Below are positions 47,670 to 55,962 of a stretch of 64,000 bases of DNA, one piece after another. The notes beneath the pieces were generated by a model that saw only the letters and a program-made list of their open reading frames with translations, did no database searches and was not told the DNA's origin. Location: assembly GCA_013816805.1 (NCBI GenBank), contig JACDDS010000005.1, forward strand, positions 124,001-188,000, in the 5' to 3' direction. The translations under genes were made by a program, and so were the position numbers. Numbering within the stretch: position 1 is the first letter of the stretch; each line of letters starts with the position of its first letter. Source of the DNA: Chitinophagales bacterium. GTDB lineage: Bacteria; Bacteroidota; Bacteroidia; Chitinophagales; UBA10324.

Positions 47670-48986
47670 ATGGCTGACAAAAACACTGTTTTGATTATTG
47701 GAGCGGGTGCCGCAGGTCTTACTGCGGCACGCGAGCTGTGCAGGAAGGGAAATAAGGTTACCATTTTAGAAGCCCGTAACCGTGCTGGTGGAAGAATAGA
47801 AACTGTGCAAAATGATACATTTTCCACTCCCACTGAATTAGGCGCAGAATTTATACATGGTGATTTGCCTTCTACAATGAGATTATTAAAAGAGGCGAAT
47901 ATTTCGTACTACCCTATAACAGGAAAAATATTTCAATCTAAGCAGGGGAAATTTGAGCGGCAAGATGACTTTATTGAAGACTGGAAGATGTTTGAAAAGA
48001 GCCTAAAGAAATTAAAGCGCGATATAACTGTATCAGATTTTCTTGAAAAATATTTAGATGAGGAAAAGCACAAGGCTCTAAAAAATTCAGTGCAGCGGTT
48101 TGTGGAAGGGTATGATGCCGCGGATATCAGCAGAGCCAGCACTTTTGCTTTGCGCGAGGAGTGGTTAAGCGATGATGATAATTCACAATACAGAGTGAAA
48201 GGTGGATATAAAAAAATTATTGATTTCCTTGCTAATGAAAGTCTTTCAGCCGGATGTACCATTCATTTTAGTTCTGTAGTAAAAACAATTAATTGGGAGC
48301 ATGGCAAAGTTTCTATTGTAACAAGTAAAAATGAAGAATACACTGCGCGAAAAGTAATTATAACAGTTCCATTAGGAATTCTTCAGCAGAATATTTCTTC
48401 ACCCGATGCCATCATTTTTAATCCTGAAGTGCCTAAAAAAATAAAGGCCGCCCGATCAATAGGATATGGCTCTGTAATTAAAATTCTATTGCAGTTCAGA
48501 ACGATATTCTGGCAAGAAGATGACTTTAAAAAGCCCGCAGGTAAAAATTTAAAGGATATGGGTTTCCTTTTTTCAGATGCAACTATTCCTACCTGGTGGA
48601 CACAGCTTCCTTTAAAATCACCTTTGCTTACTGGCTGGTTAGCGGGTCCGAATTCAGAAAAATATAAGGATTCGGAAGATAAAATAATTCTGGATCTGGC
48701 AATAGATTCACTCGCTTTTATCTTTATGGCAAACCGTGATAAGATTAAAGATAACCTTGAAGGATGGCAAGTAGCAAACTGGTTAGCTGATCCTTTTTCA
48801 AAAGGCGCTTACGCTTATGCAACCTTGAATACCAATAAAGCGAGGAAAGAACTTGTGAAGCCAGTTAAAAATACCTTATTTTTTGCAGGCGAAGCGCTCT
48901 ATGAAGGAGCCGAAATAGGAACCGCAGAGGCTGCTTTTACAAGCGGATTAAACGTTGCGGAGCAAGTATTAAAGAAAAGAATTTAA
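47670..48986 (+). CDS. FAD-dependent amine oxidase-like protein
   Basis: A 438-residue flavoenzyme. The FAD motif IIGAGAAGLTAARELCRKG and LEARNRAGGRI occur at residues about 9-45. The C-terminal FAGEALYEGAEIGTAEAAFTSG binds the flavin. The overall order matches monoamine and polyamine oxidases. No signal peptide. Substrate unknown. It is convergent with the DUF3078 gene. Confidence 0.88.
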   Translation: MADKNTVLIIGAGAAGLTAARELCRKGNKVTILEARNRAGGRIETVQNDTFSTPTELGAEFIHGDLPSTMRLLKEANISYYPITGKIFQSKQGKFERQDDFIEDWKMFEKSLKKLKRDITVSDFLEKYLDEEKHKALKNSVQRFVEGYDAADISRASTFALREEWLSDDDNSQYRVKGGYKKIIDFLANESLSAGCTIHFSSVVKTINWEHGKVSIVTSKNEEYTARKVIITVPLGILQQNISSPDAIIFNPEVPKKIKAARSIGYGSVIKILLQFRTIFWQEDDFKKPAGKNLKDMGFLFSDATIPTWWTQLPLKSPLLTGWLAGPNSEKYKDSEDKIILDLAIDSLAFIFMANRDKIKDNLEGWQVANWLADPFSKGAYAYATLNTNKARKELVKPVKNTLFFAGEALYEGAEIGTAEAAFTSGLNVAEQVLKKRI

Positions 48987-48997
48987 CGTCACAGAAT

Positions 48998-49942
48998 TTA
49001 TTTCTGGTCTCCAAACTTATAAGTCAAGCCAACTCCAAATCCCTCTTTAACCTGAGTTCTTGGGCCTGCTGTGCCTTTCTGTGATCCATCCTCATTATAG
49101 TCTTTAATAATTACATCATTATCGTAAATTATATTCGTAAAAAATGAAGCGGTAATCCATTTGTTCACTTTCATATTCAGATAGAGATCATAATTTATGT
49201 CTGTATTTTTTTGGTAAGAATTAAAAAGAGAGAGCTTGGTTGCAAGATTCACATTTTTCATAATATCTTTTTGCAAAGCGGCAGTAAACAGTGCACCAAA
49301 TTCTGCACGGGATTTATCTCCGTGTGAAATAAGATTACCGTCCGAATCGTAAATTGCCGGATCGGTTCCATACAGGCTGGCACCGTGTATTACCAGATCA
49401 GCAACCTCCTGGTTCCATACAAAAGTAAATTTGGCCGTGGCAGGTGAAAGATAAAAGGAAAGATAGCTTACAGGTTTCCACTCCACACCGATAGAAGCAA
49501 GCACATAAGCAGGGGCCATAAAATCAGATGTAACCGTATCAAACGCTGGATTGTAACCGGGAGCAAACTGAGTTTGAAAATTGATCAGCCCGGTCAGGTA
49601 TACATTTTTAGCTATCTCATGACCATATTTCGTTTGCAGCTCAAGGTGGTCGGTATTTTTTCTCAACTTCTTTTCATACTGCTGTTTAATAACTCCATAG
49701 TTTGCATTCAGGTAATTTTCCCATAGGTTTTTTCCACTCTTATAATTGATATATCCATTCGCAATAATGGTCAGCGCAAAGGAATTAACACCTCCGGCTG
49801 CCCAATGGCTAAAGGCCGATTGATTCAAAAGCAATGAACCAAATCCGCCTTTCTTCCAGGAAGTATCAACAGAGCTATTTTGAGAAAATGCAAATGCCGA
49901 AATGAAAACCAAAAGAAAAACACAGACAGCTAATTTTTTCAT
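48998..49942 (-). CDS. DUF3078 outer-membrane protein
   Basis: The start is set at 49942, where the signal peptide begins (MKKLAVCVFLLVFISAFAFSQ); eight in-frame codons upstream are probably not translated. The mature protein is beta-rich, with WKKGGFGSLLLNQSAFSHWAAGGVNS near the N-terminus, which is diagnostic of the Bacteroidota DUF3078 family, and ends in an aromatic strand (GLTYKFG). Probably an outer-membrane barrel of unknown function. Confidence 0.85.
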   Translation of the reverse strand: MKKLAVCVFLLVFISAFAFSQNSSVDTSWKKGGFGSLLLNQSAFSHWAAGGVNSFALTIIANGYINYKSGKNLWENYLNANYGVIKQQYEKKLRKNTDHLELQTKYGHEIAKNVYLTGLINFQTQFAPGYNPAFDTVTSDFMAPAYVLASIGVEWKPVSYLSFYLSPATAKFTFVWNQEVADLVIHGASLYGTDPAIYDSDGNLISHGDKSRAEFGALFTAALQKDIMKNVNLATKLSLFNSYQKNTDINYDLYLNMKVNKWITASFFTNIIYDNDVIIKDYNEDGSQKGTAGPRTQVKEGFGVGLTYKFGDQK

Positions 49943-49970
49943 AAAATGATTTATTTCAAAAGTCAACCAA

Positions 49971-50384
49971 TTATTTTTTTAAGAGATCCCGGATCTCCAT
50001 AAGCAGCTTTTCTTCAGTAGAAGGCGCAGGCGGAACAGCTGCAGGAACTTCAGCCTGTTTTTTATGAATGGAATTCAGTGCTTTAATGATGATAAATAAG
50101 GCAAAACCGATTATCAAAAATTCAATAGTGGCCTGAATAAACATTCCCCAGTTTATGGTATTGGCAGGTGTTTTCACTGATCCGTCAGGGTTCAATACAG
50201 CGGCTTTCAGAACAACTTTCTGATCAGAAAAATTCATGCCACCGGTTATAAAACCGAGAACCGGCATTAAAATATCATTTACCAGGCTGTTGACAATTCT
50301 GCCAAAGGCAGCACCTATAATAATACCAACAGCTAAATCAATCACATTTCCCCTTAAAATAAATGCCCTGAATTCTTTTAACAT
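49971..50384 (-). CDS. mscL: Large-conductance mechanosensitive channel
   Basis: A 137-residue channel that opens under hypo-osmotic stress. The first helix begins with FILRGNVIDLAVGIIIGAAFG, the signature of MscL TM1. TM2 is near 84-105 and the charged cytoplasmic helix closes the protein (EEKLLMEIRDLLKK). Length is normal. It has its own promoter 18 bases before the ATG. Confidence 0.97.
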   Translation of the reverse strand: MLKEFRAFILRGNVIDLAVGIIIGAAFGRIVNSLVNDILMPVLGFITGGMNFSDQKVVLKAAVLNPDGSVKTPANTINWGMFIQATIEFLIIGFALFIIIKALNSIHKKQAEVPAAVPPAPSTEEKLLMEIRDLLKK

Positions 50385-50401
50385 ATGTGGTTATATTTCG
50401 A

Positions 50402-50409
50402 CAAATATA
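50402..50409 (-). promoter_or_regulatory. Bacteroidota -7 promoter element for mscL
   Basis: TATATTTG on the minus strand matches TAnnTTTG, 18 bases upstream of the mscL start codon. Confidence 0.6.
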
Positions 50410-50462
50410 CTAGTTATCAGATACTATTGAATTTATCTATGGCATGGGAATAATAAGATTTG

Positions 50463-50753
50463 CTATTCATACCTGAGCAGGCAATTCTTTAAATGCATGA
50501 TCTCCTGCTGCAAATTTTCAACGCGCTTTAACAGATGTGTTATGGCTTCAATTCCTTCTATATTAATTGCCAGGTCGTAATGCAGCCGAACCATTTTCTC
50601 CAATTTTTTAAGCTCTTCCGCCGGAATAAAAATCGATCCGTCCTGCACCGTAGCCGTTATTAGTTCATATTTCTGCAAAGAAGTGATGAAGGAAAGATCA
50701 ATTTGATGATTACTACAAAATTGATCTGCACGAATTAAATCTGTGGAAGACAT
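50463..50753 (-). CDS. cbpM: Chaperone modulator CbpM
   Basis: A 96-residue protein of the MerR-like CbpM family that regulates the CbpA co-chaperone. The N-terminus looks like a winged helix, then VRLHYDLAINIEGIEAITHLL is the conserved block and the C-terminus forms a coiled coil. It lies 15 bases after cbpA on the same strand, the expected partner arrangement. Confidence 0.85.
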   Translation of the reverse strand: MSSTDLIRADQFCSNHQIDLSFITSLQKYELITATVQDGSIFIPAEELKKLEKMVRLHYDLAINIEGIEAITHLLKRVENLQQEIMHLKNCLLRYE

Positions 50754-50768
50754 GCTCTAACAATTTTA

Positions 50769-51647
50769 TTATGATTTAGCTAATTCTACAAATAAGGCTT
50801 TTTGGTTTTCCGTTAAATTGGTAGGAATTTTTACGGAGTAGGTTATATATAAATCACCAAATTGTCCGTCTTTTTTATAGATGGGAAATCCCTTCCCTTT
50901 AAGCTTTATTTTTTCCCCGATTTGTGTTTCGGGCTTCACTCTCAATTTTACTTTTCCATCCAATGTATCTACAGTTATTTCACCACCCAGCACAGCCGTG
51001 TAAAGGTTCAGATCGACAGTAGTATAAAGATCATTCCCTGATCTTCTGAATTTTTGATCATTGGAAATTAAAAATTTGATATACAAGTCTCCACTGGGAC
51101 CACCGTTTATTCCAGGCGCACCGTATCCGCTAATCCTGATTACCTGACCGTTTTCTATTCCTGCAGGAACTGTAATGCGAATGTTTTTTGCGTTTACTGT
51201 TAAAGTTTGCGAATGCGTTTTATAGGCGTCAACCAGGTTAAGCTGTACTTCCGCATTGTAATCCTGGCCCCTGAATTTTACCTGCCTGTTTCTGTTAGAA
51301 TTACCAAACATGGACTCGAAAAAATCTGAAAAACCTCCCTCGTTTCCGCTATCTGCATAAGTATATTCACTCCTGTTTGCTGATTGCCTGTTTGATTGAC
51401 GAGATTTTTCATATTGCTCAGCATGCTGCCAGTCACTGCCATACTCATCATACTTCTGTCGCTTGCCCGGGTCACTCAACACTTCATTAGCTTCATTTAT
51501 CTCCTGAAACTTTTTCTTAGCGTCTTTATTATCAGCATTCAGATCGGGATGGAATTTTCTTGCAAGCTTTCTGTATGCACTCTTTATTTCTTCCGGCTTT
51601 GCATTCTTATCTACGCCTAAAGTTTTATAATAATCTATAAATGCCAT
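50769..51647 (-). CDS. cbpA: DnaJ-class co-chaperone CbpA
   Basis: A 292-residue Hsp40. The J domain (residues 1-70) has the HPD motif in KFHPDLN. A short glycine- and serine-rich linker with FSDFFESMFG follows, then the two C-terminal substrate-binding domains (AEVQLNLVDAYKTHSQTLTV, PTNLTENQKALFVELAKS). It lacks the zinc-binding region of DnaJ, as CbpA does. It probably forms an operon with cbpM. Confidence 0.92.
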   Translation of the reverse strand: MAFIDYYKTLGVDKNAKPEEIKSAYRKLARKFHPDLNADNKDAKKKFQEINEANEVLSDPGKRQKYDEYGSDWQHAEQYEKSRQSNRQSANRSEYTYADSGNEGGFSDFFESMFGNSNRNRQVKFRGQDYNAEVQLNLVDAYKTHSQTLTVNAKNIRITVPAGIENGQVIRISGYGAPGINGGPSGDLYIKFLISNDQKFRRSGNDLYTTVDLNLYTAVLGGEITVDTLDGKVKLRVKPETQIGEKIKLKGKGFPIYKKDGQFGDLYITYSVKIPTNLTENQKALFVELAKS

Positions 51648-51703
51648 TAATAAATTTTTAAAAATTACTTAATGCATAATTTTTTTGACAATTAAGTTAT
51701 GGG

Positions 51704-52609
51704 TCACATTGCTTCAGATAGCAATTGCTTATGAATAGACATACCTGCAGCAATGCCTTCAGCACATGCTTCCGAAACCATCATAACATCCACCGTACTA
51801 TCACCCGCCGAAAAGATGCCGCGAATGCTGGTTTCCTGTTTTTTATTTGTACAAACCACACCCTTCGGAGTAAGCTTACACTTCAGATTTACAGGAATAT
51901 CACTGCGTAATCTTTTATGTGAATCGAAAAACAATACATCACATTTCACTTCTTGATTATTTTCTAAAATAATGGCTTGCAATAATTTTCCTTTTCCTTT
52001 CAGGGCTATAATTTTTTCCCTGAAACAGGTAATATTATTATTGTCAAGCAGCTGCTGGTATTCACCATTCAATTTTTTTCCTTCATAAAACAGTATTACC
52101 CTGTCACTCCAGCTCGTGAGTGCATATGCGTAGTTTACTCCCTTTTTGCCGGCACCAATTACGCCCACAATTTTTCCCTTCTGCTCATATCCATCGCAAT
52201 AGGGACAATGTAATACAGAGGACCCGTAGAATTTTTTAATTTCAGGAATAGAAGGCAGAATGTCCCTTACTCCTGTTGCAAGAAGTATTTTACTCGCGGT
52301 GTATTTTTTCATTAAGGCATCTTCAATTTCAAAAAATTGTGGTCCCTGTATTACCCGTGTGGCTTTAGCGTATTGGATCTTTACATCATATTTCATTACA
52401 TCTTTCTGAAGCTGCTTCAGATAAACAGCGGGTTTTATACCATCAAAACCAGGCAGGGCATGAATGCCTGAAGAAGCTGCATTCCGGTAATCCTGAGAGT
52501 CCAAAACCATCACTTTTCTTCTGCAACGCGCCAAAATTAATGCTGCGCTTAAACCTGCCGGGCCTCCTCCAATTATAATTACATCCCACTCAGCTTGTTT
52601 CCCTTTCAT
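51704..52609 (-). CDS. Thioredoxin reductase-like FAD/NAD(P) oxidoreductase
   Basis: A 301-residue two-domain flavoprotein. The FAD motif is IIGGGPAGLSAALILAR (about 12-28). The redox-active pair C135/C138 is HCPYCDG, as in a branch of thioredoxin reductase-like enzymes. The NAD(P) motif VIGAGKKGVNYA is near 150. FSAGDSTVDVMMVSEACAEG closes the flavin site. The partner could be a thioredoxin elsewhere. No neighbour shows the substrate. Confidence 0.85.
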   Translation of the reverse strand: MKGKQAEWDVIIIGGGPAGLSAALILARCRRKVMVLDSQDYRNAASSGIHALPGFDGIKPAVYLKQLQKDVMKYDVKIQYAKATRVIQGPQFFEIEDALMKKYTASKILLATGVRDILPSIPEIKKFYGSSVLHCPYCDGYEQKGKIVGVIGAGKKGVNYAYALTSWSDRVILFYEGKKLNGEYQQLLDNNNITCFREKIIALKGKGKLLQAIILENNQEVKCDVLFFDSHKRLRSDIPVNLKCKLTPKGVVCTNKKQETSIRGIFSAGDSTVDVMMVSEACAEGIAAGMSIHKQLLSEAM

Positions 52610-52751
52610 AGTATGTTCTAATGGCAGGCGAAGTTAAATAGAATAAGAGTTCAAAGATGGATTTTGATGCATATTCACCCGGGGGATTCCTTAATAATAA
52701 ACAAGCCCCACAACTGAAAATCAAATTATGGCTGCTAACCATACATAAAGC

Positions 52752-52784
52752 AAGAAGCACTGCAGATAATCAGCAGTGCTTCTT
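52752..52784 (-). terminator. Terminator-like hairpin after the lipocalin gene
   Basis: A perfect 12-bp stem, AAGAAGCACTGC with GCAGTGCTTCTT, lies 16 bases after the stop. No strong T run follows on the minus strand, so its strength is uncertain. Confidence 0.45.
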
Positions 52785-52800
52785 AAAAAAAGAGATAAAA

Positions 52801-53262
52801 TTATTGTTTATTAAACGTAATGGTATAGGTATAGTTGATTCCGTTAGTAACCTCAGAATAAGAAGCTTTTAATGTGTTATCATCTAATTGAATTATAGAA
52901 TAACTGGTGGTGTTATCTAAGGTTAAAACGGTTTCATCGCTGTTAAATGACCAAACTCCGGTAGTGGTTTGAGGATCGATTTGATTACATTTTAATCCAT
53001 CTTCATCTATTGTATAAGTCTTATTAGTGCTGAAAGTGTAAATATCATCTTTGTTGCAATCTGCAAGCTGCGAATAAAAATCTGTGATTACAGTGCCATT
53101 TACATCAATACCCGGACTTACAGTTAAGGCAACAACCTTCCATGATTTATTGGTTAACCTCTCGGTATTGGATACCTTATCTTTTTTACAACCTACAGAA
53201 AAAATGATAAGGAGGACAAAAAGAAAAGGCGAGATGCTGTTTAAGGTAAATTTTGATTTCAT
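52801..53262 (-). CDS. Lipocalin-like lipoprotein
   Basis: A 153-residue lipoprotein. The signal peptide ends at a lipobox (IFSVGC, Cys 25) followed by KKDK. The mature part resembles Bacteroidota lipocalin-like domains: LTNKSWKVVALTVSPG, YTFSTNKTYTIDEDG, GVWSFNSDETVLTL. The barrel may bind a small hydrophobic ligand. A TAnnTTTG promoter lies 52 bases upstream and a hairpin follows the stop. Confidence 0.8.
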   Translation of the reverse strand: MKSKFTLNSISPFLFVLLIIFSVGCKKDKVSNTERLTNKSWKVVALTVSPGIDVNGTVITDFYSQLADCNKDDIYTFSTNKTYTIDEDGLKCNQIDPQTTTGVWSFNSDETVLTLDNTTSYSIIQLDDNTLKASYSEVTNGINYTYTITFNKQ

Positions 53263-53313
53263 GTGAGCAGTCTTTAATAATTGTTTAGGAGTGAATTTTG
53301 GTTAAAAAGTCGT

Positions 53314-53321
53314 CAAAGGTA
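53314..53321 (-). promoter_or_regulatory. Bacteroidota -7 promoter element for the lipocalin gene
   Basis: TACCTTTG on the minus strand matches TAnnTTTG, about 52 bases before the start codon. Confidence 0.6.
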
Positions 53322-53502
53322 TAATAATATGATTTTAGAATAAAAAAAACTTCTTCTTTTTATTTAGAGCTATACGATAATGTTTATTCTTTCTATAGGT
53401 ATTTTTCATCGTTAAAAGGATAATATTCTACAGCATGTTGCTGAATAATAATATTTTGAAAAACAGGAAAAACCGGACAGTTGAAACCTTTAAAATTACC
53501 AC

Positions 53503-54096
53503 ATGGGAAAATCGAGATTGGAAGCATTCAGTGATGGCGTACTTGCTATTATAATTACAATAATGGTGTTGGAAATGAAAGTGCCGCATACGGGAGATCT
53601 TGCTTCCCTGAAACCGGTAGTGCCGGTATTTATCAGTTACATATTAAGCTTTATCAATATCGGGATTTACTGGAACAATCACCACCATATGCTCCATGCC
53701 GCTGATCAGGTAAATGGCAAGGTATTATGGGCAAACACTCACTTGCTCTTCTGGCTTTCACTGATACCCTTTGTTTCAGGATGGATGGGTGAAAACCATT
53801 TTACTATGTGGCCTGTTGCTCTATATGGCGTAATATTATTTATGGCCGGTATAGCTTATTATATACTGGCACATTCGCTTATAGATCTTCATGGAAAAAC
53901 TTCAACGCTAGCAACGGCTATAGGTAAGGATCGCAAAGGAATTGTATCGGTAGTAATCTATGGTATAGGCATCCCTCTTTCTTTTATAAATGCATGGATT
54001 GGCCTGGGGCTCTATGCTTTGGTAGCTGCTATTTGGTTGATCCCGGACCGCAGGATTGAAAAGAAATTGCTCCATGAAAGGGAAAACAGGGAGTGA
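53503..54096 (+). CDS. TMEM175-family potassium channel-like protein
   Basis: A 197-residue six-helix membrane protein. The signature RLEAFSDGVLAIIITI (residues 5-20) matches the FSD motif of TMEM175 channels, and YWNNHHHMLH is the conserved second-helix region. Bacterial members form leak potassium channels. Four single-domain chains would make the pore. No neighbour reveals its role. Confidence 0.85.
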   Translation: MGKSRLEAFSDGVLAIIITIMVLEMKVPHTGDLASLKPVVPVFISYILSFINIGIYWNNHHHMLHAADQVNGKVLWANTHLLFWLSLIPFVSGWMGENHFTMWPVALYGVILFMAGIAYYILAHSLIDLHGKTSTLATAIGKDRKGIVSVVIYGIGIPLSFINAWIGLGLYALVAAIWLIPDRRIEKKLLHERENRE

Positions 54097-54302
54097 AATT
54101 TCCATGATCACGGGTAATACACCGAACCAAATTGATTATCACAATAGCATTGTTCTGCTATCTAAAGTTGGCATAATAATATTAGCTCTTGTTTTCACGG
54201 GATCAAGTTTGCAGTTTTGCCTGCCAATGTTTAGTATGGATCTATTATAGTACAGCACCTGTTCTACCATTCATTCAGTCTACCTAAAATGAAAGTTTTG
54301 AA

Positions 54303-54791
54303 ATGAAAAAAATTATTTTGCTGATAGAGAAAAAGTTTGAGGTTTTTACCGAAAGGATTTCGTTCTTCCTGGGGCATCCGCTTTGTTTCTTTGCCGCTAT
54401 TGTAATTGTAGTGGCATGGATAAGCATCGATTTTATGCAATCGAGCTCTCTTCACAGCCTCATCAACGATCTTATTTTTTCATTTACGTTTTTAATGGTA
54501 TTCATACTTCAAAAAATGCAGAATAAGTTTTCGACCGTAATCAATATTAAGCTCAATGAACTGGTTGCCTCACATGAAAATGCAAGCAACAGGCTAATAA
54601 AAGCGGAAGACATGACGGAGACGGAGCTGCGCAAACTGGCATCTTACTATGAAAAGCTTTCTTCCACGTTAGGTAAAGCGGAACCTCTTAGTGCAGCCAG
54701 CAGCATAGAGCATGTGATAGAGGAAATGGGAGAGGAAATAGAGGAGCTGGAAGAGGCAAAAAAAGAAGTTCTTGAAAAGGAGAAAAAGTAA
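54303..54791 (+). CDS. Low-affinity iron permease family protein
   Basis: A 162-residue protein with two membrane segments (about 27-45 and 54-70), then FILQKMQNKFSTVINIKLNELVASHENASNRL, which is the conserved block of the low-affinity iron permease (FET4-like, PF04120) family, and a glutamate-rich coiled-coil tail. Bacterial members have unclear function. Two further short genes follow closely on the same strand. Confidence 0.75.
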   Translation: MKKIILLIEKKFEVFTERISFFLGHPLCFFAAIVIVVAWISIDFMQSSSLHSLINDLIFSFTFLMVFILQKMQNKFSTVINIKLNELVASHENASNRLIKAEDMTETELRKLASYYEKLSSTLGKAEPLSAASSIEHVIEEMGEEIEELEEAKKEVLEKEKK

Positions 54792-54811
54792 TCTATTTTG
54801 GTATCAGAAAG

Positions 54812-55270
54812 TTGTCTCCTTTTACTTTTATGTTTAGTTTAAAAAATGCATCCCTTGCAGGCTTATTAATCGCCATTGTTGCGCTGGCAGTGCTTATAAC
54901 CTGTAAATTAATTTTGGCAGATGGTATCGTTGCAATAGTAGTGCAGGCGATCGCTGTATTGTTAATGATCTGGGCTCGTTTGACTTTTGGTTTTCGGAGC
55001 TTTCACGCTTCTGCTGATCCAACTTCAGGAGGTTTAGTAACAACCGGACCTTATAAATATCTCAGGCATCCGATTTATGCCGCGGTCATCTATTTTACCT
55101 GTGCCGGAATTTCATCTCACTTGTCTATTCTTAGCGTAATGATGGGAATTGCAGTAGTTGCTGGTCTAAGTATCAGGATGGTTGCGGAAGAGCAATTGGT
55201 AGCGAAACAATATCCGGATTATAAAAGCTATTCCGCTAAAACTAAAAGAGTTATTCCTTTTATTCTCTGA
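54812..55270 (+). CDS. Isoprenylcysteine carboxyl methyltransferase-like membrane protein
   Basis: A 152-residue protein with about four membrane helices. It has the ICMT/PEMT-like motifs GPYKYLRHPIYAAVI and EEQLVAKQYPDYKSYSAKTKRVIPFI. In bacteria such proteins methylate lipids or small molecules. The frame opens at TTG (54812); an ATG at 54830 is the alternative start. It lies 20 bases after the iron permease-like gene and 20 before the cupin gene. Confidence 0.8.
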   Translation: MSPFTFMFSLKNASLAGLLIAIVALAVLITCKLILADGIVAIVVQAIAVLLMIWARLTFGFRSFHASADPTSGGLVTTGPYKYLRHPIYAAVIYFTCAGISSHLSILSVMMGIAVVAGLSIRMVAEEQLVAKQYPDYKSYSAKTKRVIPFIL

Positions 55271-55290
55271 ATTTTTTTAAAAGTTATCGC

Positions 55291-55701
55291 TTGGATACAT
55301 CAGAAAATCAAAATATCATTTTCCCAAAAGGTGAAAGAGCACCCGCAGATTATTTTAACGGCATTGCATGGGTGAATATATTGGTTTCAAAAGATGAAAC
55401 GGGAACCTACGCAGTGGGCAATGTCTTATTCGAGCCCGGTAGCAGAAATAACTGGCATACTCATGCTACAGGGCAAATTCTCCTTATAACCGATGGCAAA
55501 GGCTGGTACCAGGAAAGGAATAAGCCGGCCAGGTCACTTGCTAAAGGCGACGTGGTAGTCATTCCTTCAAAAGTTGAACACTGGCATGGTGCAACGCGCG
55601 ACAGCAGTTTCACCCATATTATTATAACCAATAACAGTGCAGAAGGCGCAGTGAAATGGCTGGACCCGGTAAGAGATGAAGAATATAATAACCTTAAATA
55701 A
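55291..55701 (+). CDS. Cupin-domain protein
   Basis: A 136-residue single-domain cupin starting at TTG. The metal-binding motif GSRNNWHTHATGQILLITDGKG is the first cupin box and VVIPSKVEHWHGATRD the second, which gives three histidines and one glutamine or glutamate ligand. It resembles the (R)-mandelonitrile-lyase/carboxymuconolactone-associated cupins. Substrate unknown. Confidence 0.85.
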   Translation: MDTSENQNIIFPKGERAPADYFNGIAWVNILVSKDETGTYAVGNVLFEPGSRNNWHTHATGQILLITDGKGWYQERNKPARSLAKGDVVVIPSKVEHWHGATRDSSFTHIIITNNSAEGAVKWLDPVRDEEYNNLK

Positions 55702-55962
55702 ATAGTTATAAAAAACATTATTTACACTCTTTTTATAACGGTAAATAGTACCCTGCTGATAGCTTCATACTTGTTTCAATCAGGAAGGAAGACAAGCCAC
55801 CTTAACCAGCTTTCCAAAGTCCGTAATGGTATGTATGGCATATTTTGTACCCACCGCTTGACTACATCACCGGGTGCCAATGAAGCAGATCAGTAATTAA
55901 CTAAAAAAATCAACCACAAAAGGTTTGGAGGTCTGCCAACCGTTCATCAGATTTGAGGTGCT
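55702..55962. other. 261-bp intergenic region before the RM gene
   Basis: It contains an AT-rich inverted repeat (GTTATAAAAA at 55705 and TTTTTATAAC ending near 55739) right after the cupin stop. No promoter or gene was recognised in the rest. Confidence 0.4.
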